NCBI GenBank assembly: GCA_019113825.1
Contig: DXGR01000148.1
Coordinates: forward strand, 1 to 64,000
Direction: 5' to 3'
Origin: Candidatus Stackebrandtia excrementipullorum
Lineage (GTDB): Bacteria; Actinomycetota; Actinomycetes; Mycobacteriales; Micromonosporaceae
Length of the DNA: 64,000 nucleotides
Below, one piece after another: positions 58,557-64,000 of the stretch. The position numbers and the translations under genes are program-made. Within the stretch, counting starts at the first letter, position 1. Each line of letters opens with the position of its first letter. Under the pieces are notes generated by a model, which was not told where the DNA came from, searched no databases, and was given only the letters and a program-made list of their open reading frames with translations.

Positions 58557-59735
58557 ATGAGTCTTGTTCCGTCGTTTGCCCCACCGGGTGTGCCGGCGCA
58601 GTGCCGTTTTCGTCGTCGTGAGGTGGCGCGGTTGGAGTGGTGGGTGGGCCAACCCGGTGATCCGGCGTCGCTGCTTGAACGTTTTTGTGAGCAGGAGGGG
58701 TTTTCGGTCGACGACCTGTCCGACAGCGGACCCGTTCGGCATTCGGAGACGGGGATGTGTGGTGTGGCGCTGATTGTTTCGTCGGCTGCCGGTTCGGTCA
58801 TGGCCGGAGGAAATCCGGGGCGGCCGTCGCCTGCGAGATCGGTGCCGGACATGGTTGCCATCGCGTATGCGCACGATGATGAGCGGCGGTGTCCCGTCAT
58901 GGAACCGGCGCCGTTGAGGCTGGAAGGCTGGGTCTCGTCGTGGCGATCTTGTGAGCACGCTGCGGCCGTTGACCGGGTGCGACAGGCCATCGCTGCCGGT
59001 GACGTGTATCAGGTGAATGTGGTCGGGCACCATCACAGCCGATATGCGGGGGAGCCGGCGTCTGCTGTTGCCGCGGTATCGGCCTTGCCCGGTGGTGGCT
59101 ATGCCGGAGTGATGTCCGGTGACGACTGGGCAGTGGCTTCTGCGTCGCCGGAGTGCTTCATCGAGGTCGTTTCGGGCTGGGTGGAGACGCGTCCGATCAA
59201 GGGCACGCGGCCGGCTACGGAGGCGGGGGCCGAGGAGCTGCTGAAGTCGGTGAAGGAGCGGGCCGAGCACGTCATGATCGTGGATCTGGAACGTAATGAT
59301 CTGGCTCGGATCGCAGTACCGGGCTCGGTGTCGGTGACCGATTTCTTCGCGTTGCGTCGCTGGTGCGATTTGTGGCAGGCGGAGTCGACGGTGTCGGCGC
59401 GTGTGGCCGAGGGAGTGGGGCTGGCGGAGTTGTTGCGTGCGGTTTGCCCCCCTGGCTCGGTGACGGGCGCGCCGAAACTGGCCGCGTTGGACGTGATCGC
59501 GGCCCAGGAACCGGTTGGGCGGGGCCCGGCGATGGGAGCCATGGGTTATTTGAGTGTGGGGCGTTTGGTGCTCGGCTTGACGATCCGTACCGTCGCCGTG
59601 GAGGTGGACCGGATTCACCTGTGGGCCGGTGGGGGAGTGACCTGGCGTAGCGATCCCGACGATGAGGTCGATGAGGCGCTGGCGAAGGCGGCTCCGGTCA
59701 AGGCGGCCGTCAATGCACAAACATTAGGTTGCTGA
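58557..59735 (+). CDS. pabB: Chorismate-binding enzyme, probable aminodeoxychorismate synthase component I
   Basis: Adds ammonia to chorismate for p-aminobenzoate and folate synthesis. The 392-residue protein has the C-terminal chorismate-binding core: AGDVYQVN near residue 145, PIKGTRP near residue 216, HVMIVDLERNDLARIA near residue 240, PPGSVTGAPKLAA near residue 298 and HLWAGGGVTWRSDP near residue 360. The N-terminal half is short, as in stand-alone PabB. Anthranilate or salicylate synthases share the core; no trp genes are near. ATG 58557 opens at MSLVPS; a TTG at 58521 is possible. Downstream lies a siderophore cluster, so a salicylate-type role is not excluded. Confidence 0.8.
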   Translation: MSLVPSFAPPGVPAQCRFRRREVARLEWWVGQPGDPASLLERFCEQEGFSVDDLSDSGPVRHSETGMCGVALIVSSAAGSVMAGGNPGRPSPARSVPDMVAIAYAHDDERRCPVMEPAPLRLEGWVSSWRSCEHAAAVDRVRQAIAAGDVYQVNVVGHHHSRYAGEPASAVAAVSALPGGGYAGVMSGDDWAVASASPECFIEVVSGWVETRPIKGTRPATEAGAEELLKSVKERAEHVMIVDLERNDLARIAVPGSVSVTDFFALRRWCDLWQAESTVSARVAEGVGLAELLRAVCPPGSVTGAPKLAALDVIAAQEPVGRGPAMGAMGYLSVGRLVLGLTIRTVAVEVDRIHLWAGGGVTWRSDPDDEVDEALAKAAPVKAAVNAQTLGC

Positions 59736-59739
59736 CTTT

Positions 59740-60079
59740 ATATATCGCCCCCGAGGTGTGAGTCTGTTGGTGCCGAAAAAATCTCATGCCCTCGACTCAC
59801 GTGTCCTGGTTGGTGCTGCGGCGACCACTTCGGGTGTCAGCGGTCGGGTTTGGCGGGGTGGGTAACTCTGATTGCGCCCATGGTCGAGCTGCCGCCCGCC
59901 CACCGGGTACCCGGTGGGCGGGCGGTTTCACCAAGTGCCTGGGGGCGCCGTACTTGTGGTCGGTTATGTGGATTCACCGTGGCCGACTGTGGCCGGGCCT
60001 TGCGCATAGGCGGGCGAGCGCACGTTGCACCATGTTGCCTGCGACGACTGGTCATATGCAATATATATCGACCCCGAGG
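59740..60079 (+). repeat. Direct repeat flanking the pabB-siderophore intergenic region
   Basis: Two 18-base copies with one mismatch lie at 59740-59757 and 60062-60079, each a TATATATCG run followed by a C-rich CCCCGAGG half. Between them are the 34-base palindrome and no credible gene. AT-rich sequence of this kind is rare in the window. Confidence 0.55.
59892..59925. terminator. 34-base perfect palindrome, probable bidirectional terminator
   Basis: The two 17-base halves (59892-59908 and 59909-59925) are exact reverse complements with no loop bases; TTT follows. It lies between the convergent pabB and PLP-decarboxylase genes and can end both transcripts. Confidence 0.7.
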
Positions 60080-60117
60080 CATTCGCCTCTCTATCGACAA
60101 ACCCCCCATCAACTGGG

Positions 60118-61284
60118 CTAAGAGGGCAGCACGATGAACTCAGGATGTTGGTGCGACAAAAAGTCGTGGTGAGAGATGTCCCATCCGTAGGCTCCGGTGC
60201 CCGCGAAGATGAGAAGGTCGCCTGCTCTGACTCGTCTGACGGGGACGCTGCGTGCGAGAACGTCGCGCGGTGTGCACAGCTCACCGGTAATGTCGACGAG
60301 GTCGTCCTCGACGGAAGGCCTCTGCCACGGGTACGGCCAGGCTTCGACGGAATGGACCGTGGCCGGATGGCTGTACCCCCATGCTGCGGGTAGCCGAAAA
60401 TGGTGAGTGCCGCCCCGAACCACGGCGAATACTCGCCCGTGAGTGCGTTTGACGTCCATTACCTCGGTGACGTAATAACCGCAAGGGGCCGCCAACCATC
60501 GACCAACCTCGAAAACCATGGTTGTGTCCCCTGCGGAAAGACGCTTCATGCGTCGGGAGAAGTCATCCACGTTGAACGTTTCGCGGCCTTGTGGGTCGAC
60601 TCCCAGGCCGCCACCGAGGTTGACGGTCTCCCAAGTGATTTCGTGTTTGGCGGCGACGTCGGCAGCGAAACGTAGCGACCTGGCGACGAACTGAGCATGC
60701 GCGGTGGAATCGAGGTTGTTGCTGACGGAATGAAGGTGTAGCCCGGTGACGTTCACCGCGGCCAGACTTTTTGCGAGGTCGATGGTCGAGTGGAGTTGAT
60801 CGACGTCGATACCGAAAGGAGTTGCGGTACCGGTCATCTGGTGGCTTCCACCGGGCGTGGCCGCGCGCCTGTTGACTCGGAGGGCGATGTCGGCGACTCG
60901 ATGGCGCCGCTTGGCCAGATGGTTGACCCTCAACAACTCATGACGGCTTTCGACGTTGATGACCACGGGGATCACACTGTCCACGGCAGCTTGGATGGCG
61001 GAGTCGGTTTTCGCCGGCCCACTGAAGGCGATACGCGCAGGATTTGCAGCCAGCGCTGCACGTAGTTCGCCTTCTGATGCGACCTCAAGGCCGTCGGTGG
61101 CCGAAGCCGCCTGCTGAATTATCGCCGGATGGCTGTTGGCTTTAACCGCGTACAGAAGTGTGGTCCGATCCCCGAGAGCGGCTTTGAGTCGTTGGCAGCG
61201 TTCTTTAAGGACGGCGAGGTCGTAGATGTAGGCACATGCGGGGCTGCCGAGGTCGGCGAGAGCGTGAGTGATTCGTGGGTTCAT
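60118..61284 (-). CDS. Type III PLP-dependent decarboxylase of the siderophore operon
   Basis: Alanine-racemase-fold decarboxylase related to diaminopimelate/ornithine decarboxylases and to siderophore enzymes such as SbnH and AcsE. The 388-residue protein has the PLP Lys in YAVKANSHP near residue 47, HLHSVSN near residue 183 and the phosphate-binding GGGLGVDP near residue 222. C-terminal GTGAYGWD near residue 370 supplies the substrate-site Tyr. It overlaps the upstream NIS synthetase as ATGA. It probably decarboxylates an amino-acid-citrate intermediate or supplies a diamine; substrate is inferred. Its base composition is ordinary, unlike its operon partners. Confidence 0.87.
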   Translation of the reverse strand: MNPRITHALADLGSPACAYIYDLAVLKERCQRLKAALGDRTTLLYAVKANSHPAIIQQAASATDGLEVASEGELRAALAANPARIAFSGPAKTDSAIQAAVDSVIPVVINVESRHELLRVNHLAKRRHRVADIALRVNRRAATPGGSHQMTGTATPFGIDVDQLHSTIDLAKSLAAVNVTGLHLHSVSNNLDSTAHAQFVARSLRFAADVAAKHEITWETVNLGGGLGVDPQGRETFNVDDFSRRMKRLSAGDTTMVFEVGRWLAAPCGYYVTEVMDVKRTHGRVFAVVRGGTHHFRLPAAWGYSHPATVHSVEAWPYPWQRPSVEDDLVDITGELCTPRDVLARSVPVRRVRAGDLLIFAGTGAYGWDISHHDFLSHQHPEFIVLPS

Positions 61285-62954
61285 GACGATTGATGGAGTG
61301 GGTTGTCGACGGGTACGTGGTGGTCACCGTCGCCCATAAGCCTCATGTGGAGTAGGGCTTTGTGGGGAAGGGTGGGGGCGGTGTAGAAGTTCCGTGTGGC
61401 GTCGGGGATGGCGATGTCGGCGACGATGTCGGTGATGATTTTCCAGGCCGTGGCGTGGTGGAGCAGGTCATCGGCTTCCATGGCGGTCACGATAGCGGCC
61501 AGGTGGTTTTGGAGCACGGTGTAGGCGACTTTGGTGTGTGCTTCGGTGATGTCGTCGGTGGTGGTGACCGATGCAGGGTGAAGCGGGGGTTTGTAGCCGG
61601 CGCGGTGGAGCGTCGGCAGGTGGATTCTGGCGCCTCCGAGGTCGCGGAGGATGACGCGGTGAAGGGTGGCATCGATGAAGGTGGGTATGCAGTTTTGGAG
61701 GTGCGCTTCCATGCCGATGCCGTATTCGGTGGCGAGTCTGATGGTGGTGTCGAGAAGTTTGGTTGCGTAGATCTCCAGGAAGTGGGCGGGTTGGTGTGGG
61801 TGTTGGAGGGCGAGTTCGCTGATGAGGTGGCGGCCGCTGATGGGGGAGCGAGCGCACAGGGCGGTGGCGGGGACGGCGAGTTCCCCGGGCTGGAGGTGGT
61901 CGGTGAGTGGGGCGCGGAGGATGCAGGTGAGGTCACGGGAAGCGGGATGGTGGTGAGGGAGGCTTACAGCGGCGATTTCGGGGAGAACCGTGATGTGGGG
62001 CGCCAAGGTGGCGTCGCGTCCGATGAGGTCGATGATCGTGCGGGATAGGACCGGACCGTTGGCAGCGGTTGCCGGGGAGATCCCTCGTCGGGTGGAGGTG
62101 ATGTGGATATCGAGTGAGCATTTGAGATAGTGCCCGGTCCGGGTGACGAGGGTGCGTATGGACGCGGTGGGCTCGGCCGGTAGACGCAGTTGCGGCACGT
62201 CGGTGAGGTGCCCGGTCTCTGTGAGGGGACGCAGAGTGCCGGCGGTGGCGTGGCGGTGTTGCCACGGGTGTGTCGGGATGAGGATGCGATCGGGGCTCAG
62301 GTGTTCGGTTAGGGGCGGGAACCAGGTGGCCATGACGGCGTCGATGTCGCGGCCGTGTCCGTCGGTGGTGGAGACGGCTTGCCGGCGGTCGAGCGCCAGG
62401 AACAGGATGTCGGTGGTGCCGTTGGCTTCGAGGTCGTATGCAAGGCGGTCGTGGTGGTTCCATCCCAGTCGTGTGCGTGCGCCGGGGTGTAGATGGTGGC
62501 CGGTAACGGCAAGAGGTTCGAAGTGGCGGCAGATGAGGTGATCGTTCGTGTTTTGTTGAAGGTGTTGTGCCAGTTGGATGCTGGTGGCGGCACCGAGACG
62601 GCGGGCGGCGCGTCGATGGTCGGCCACGATGTGTTCGTGGCGTTGAAAGGCCAGAGTGAGGCCTTCGACCGCGTCGGTGAGTTCGATGGGGTCGGCGTGT
62701 GGGGCGAGGAGTGTGAGCAGGACGGTGGGGTCGGTGATGGGTTGGCCGTTGTGGGTGACGGGTCCGTAGGGGGTGATCTGGTTGAAGGCTTCGAGGGTGG
62801 CGGTGAACGTGAGTCTGTTGCCGGCGTGGGTGGTGGTGTGGATGGTGTTGTTCTGGATCGCCGCGCGGTCGCGTAGGCCGGTGAGGTTTTCGCGCCAGGC
62901 CGCTGCCGCGAGGGTGGCGGTGACGTGTGCGTGAGCTTGGGTGTGGTGGTTCAT
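61281..62954 (-). CDS. NIS siderophore synthetase (IucA/IucC family)
   Basis: ATP-dependent synthetase that joins citrate-like acids to amines or alcohols in non-ribosomal siderophore assembly. The 557-residue protein has IPTHPWQH near residue 247, the nucleotide/citrate-site ITSTRRGIS with NGPVLSRTI near residue 308, MEAHLQN near residue 430 and RDLGGARI near residue 451, followed by the FhuF-like C-terminal part. The ATG at 62954 overlaps the upstream NIS gene; the long open frame before it is antisense to that gene's code. Coding strand is strongly C/A-rich and the protein very rich in His and Thr, unlike the rest of the window. Confidence 0.92.
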   Translation of the reverse strand: MNHHTQAHAHVTATLAAAAWRENLTGLRDRAAIQNNTIHTTTHAGNRLTFTATLEAFNQITPYGPVTHNGQPITDPTVLLTLLAPHADPIELTDAVEGLTLAFQRHEHIVADHRRAARRLGAATSIQLAQHLQQNTNDHLICRHFEPLAVTGHHLHPGARTRLGWNHHDRLAYDLEANGTTDILFLALDRRQAVSTTDGHGRDIDAVMATWFPPLTEHLSPDRILIPTHPWQHRHATAGTLRPLTETGHLTDVPQLRLPAEPTASIRTLVTRTGHYLKCSLDIHITSTRRGISPATAANGPVLSRTIIDLIGRDATLAPHITVLPEIAAVSLPHHHPASRDLTCILRAPLTDHLQPGELAVPATALCARSPISGRHLISELALQHPHQPAHFLEIYATKLLDTTIRLATEYGIGMEAHLQNCIPTFIDATLHRVILRDLGGARIHLPTLHRAGYKPPLHPASVTTTDDITEAHTKVAYTVLQNHLAAIVTAMEADDLLHHATAWKIITDIVADIAIPDATRNFYTAPTLPHKALLHMRLMGDGDHHVPVDNPLHQSS

Positions 62955-64000
62955 CGTGCGTCGGCGATCGGGTTGGGGATGTGGGTCCATTGGTTGTGGA
63001 GGGTGTCGGTTGCCAGGCGCATCGCGGTGGTTGCTTTGAGTGGCCAGGTGGTGTTGAAGATTTGCTGGTGGAGTGTTGGGTGATGGCGTGTGAGGTGATC
63101 GGAGTGCTCGATGATCGGGTGCCACCAGGTGTGGGGGTCGATGTCGTAGTGGTGGGTTAGTGCGTGGACCAGTTGACGTAGGACGGTGCTGTAGAGCGCT
63201 GCGATGAGTGTGGTGTGGCGGTGTTGGGCGTTTGGTTCGGGTATGTCCCCGATGAGGTTGCCGATGGCGGGGTCGGTGCGTACTCCTCCGAAGTCGCGGT
63301 ATGTGAGCCGATGGGGGTGGGATTTTTGTATGTCGAGGAGGGTGTTTTGTCCGTGTGCTTCGAGGGCTATGCCGTGGACGGCCAGTGTGAGGGGCGCTGT
63401 TAGGAGGAGGGGTACGCAGCTTTCCCACCAGGAGATTGGTGAGGTATTGCCGGCGTCGATGATGGTGGCGATGAGGGGTCGGCCGGTGTGGGGGTCGGGT
63501 TCGGCCAGTGCCGCCAGTGGGATGGGGATGGTGTGGTGGGGTGTGGTCGGGAGTGTGCGGACGATGGCTGAGAGGTGGGGGTCGGGTTGGTTGTCGTCGG
63601 TGAGTGTGGTCAGGGCGGCGTTTTCGGTGTGGACGGCGAAGTGGGGGATGTCCAGTTCGGTGATGTGTCTGCTGAGGATGGGTCCGTTATGGAGGGCTGC
63701 GGCGGAGACTTGGCGTAGGGCGCTGGTCATGTGGATGTCGACGGCTGTTTTGACGTGGATGTCGGGTCTGTTGTGGGGTGCGAGGGTTCGTAGCGACATC
63801 AGGGGTGCAGCGGGGGTGGTGGTGATGACGTCGATGCGGTTGCGGTACCGGTGTGCTTGGTAGGGGTGCAGCGGGAGGAGTGGAGTGTGTTCTGTGTCGT
63901 GCCATGGCCATGTGCCGTGGTGTCGTGTGGAGGTTCGTGGGCGCGCGAGAACGAGGGGGACGGTGGGGCGGTGTTCGGGGGCCCATTGGCGTGTTTGTGC
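62951..64000 (-). CDS. Second NIS siderophore synthetase (IucA/IucC family), 5' end outside window
   Basis: The frame is open to the window edge, so the N-terminal part and start are missing; 349 residues are visible. LLPLHPYQAHRY near fragment residue 44, DIHMTSALRQVS with NGPILSRH near residue 90, LEAHGQN near residue 215 and RDFGGVRT near residue 235 are the NIS synthetase motifs. It forms a translationally coupled tandem with the next NIS gene, and the two differ enough to have separate acylation steps. Same C/A-rich coding strand as its partner. Confidence 0.92.
   Translation of the reverse strand, partial: AQTRQWAPEHRPTVPLVLARPRTSTRHHGTWPWHDTEHTPLLPLHPYQAHRYRNRIDVITTTPAAPLMSLRTLAPHNRPDIHVKTAVDIHMTSALRQVSAAALHNGPILSRHITELDIPHFAVHTENAALTTLTDDNQPDPHLSAIVRTLPTTPHHTIPIPLAALAEPDPHTGRPLIATIIDAGNTSPISWWESCVPLLLTAPLTLAVHGIALEAHGQNTLLDIQKSHPHRLTYRDFGGVRTDPAIGNLIGDIPEPNAQHRHTTLIAALYSTVLRQLVHALTHHYDIDPHTWWHPIIEHSDHLTRHHPTLHQQIFNTTWPLKATTAMRLATDTLHNQWTHIPNPIADAR

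Noticed and set aside
58557-59735. Reading the chorismate enzyme as salicylate synthase of the siderophore cluster
   Set aside because: It is on the opposite strand, separated by a terminator palindrome, and NIS siderophores of this kind do not need salicylate; kept only as a remote alternative.
59722-59740. Iron-box-like TTAGGTT at the end of pabB
   Set aside because: Only one half matches the DmdR/IdeR consensus and it lies within the last codons of pabB; the siderophore operon promoter is outside the window.
62143-63863. Plus-strand ORFs across the NIS synthetase genes
   Set aside because: They are antisense to motif-bearing NIS synthetase code and consist of low-complexity Gly/Val/Trp/Arg sequence.

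Overview
The window is chromosomal DNA from a high-GC actinobacterium. RbpA, OpcA, GarA, an acVLRF1-type peptidyl-tRNA hydrolase, a DUF5999 protein, a SufR-led suf operon, and the pgsA/DUF881/small-basic-protein/gcvH/garA/DUF151/MerR/gcvP gene order all point that way. The order fits the Micromonosporales/Glycomycetales side of the phylum, but I cannot fix the genus. I see no tRNA, rRNA, insertion sequence, prophage or CRISPR array.

Layout. 1-5 kb: the end of pgk, then tpiA, an orphan peptide-binding lipoprotein, secG and rbpA. 5-13.7 kb: a tightly coupled minus-strand pentose-phosphate operon (tkt-tal-pgi-zwf-opcA-pgl) with a MutT-like gene at its end. 13.8-17.5 kb: heme O and heme A synthases (ctaB, ctaA) around an ATP-grasp gene and a CPBP protease. 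17.6-24.3 kb: the SUF iron-sulfur operon sufR-B-D-Rieske-C-S-U-T, with a CAAC-N6-GTTG palindrome at its head. 24.3-28.4 kb: acVLRF1, an ABC-2 exporter operon with its small regulator, and a secreted M23 peptidase. 28.7-30.5 kb: an ABC-F ATPase preceded by a 46-codon upstream ORF. 30.5-38.7 kb: scattered single genes (EEP hydrolase, HTH protein, crotonase, ABC exporter, PAC2 protein, LysR regulator). 38.8-42.2 kb: succinate dehydrogenase sdhCAB. 44-45.9 kb: an alpha/beta hydrolase and two small membrane proteins. 48.3-56 kb: the pgsA-to-gcvP block, with a tandem glycine riboswitch directly upstream of gcvP. 56-64 kb: a VWA/solute-binding membrane protein, DUF5999, a pabB-like gene, and a siderophore operon of two NIS synthetases (the first cut by the window edge) plus a PLP decarboxylase.

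The least expected result is the amount of gene decay between about 31 and 48 kb. Five loci can be read only by joining fragments from different frames: a polytopic membrane protein, a QueA-like protein, a GAF-histidine kinase with its LuxR-type response regulator, a hydroxyproline-dehydrogenase locus collapsed by an internal deletion, and the neighbouring hydroxyproline epimerase. Intact housekeeping genes lie among them. Two convergent pairs (acVLRF1/permease and PAC2/LysR) have long antisense 3' overlaps that look like lost stop codons.

Functionally the window joins central carbon flux (glycolysis, pentose phosphate pathway, succinate oxidation, glycine cleavage), cofactor assembly (heme A, Fe-S clusters, folate) and iron acquisition. 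I did not find a clearly new multi-gene system. The best leads are the ABC-F leader ORF with its duplicated start region, the three operator-like palindromes (sufR, membrane protein/exporter, LysR/sdh), and the compositionally distinct NIS synthetase pair.
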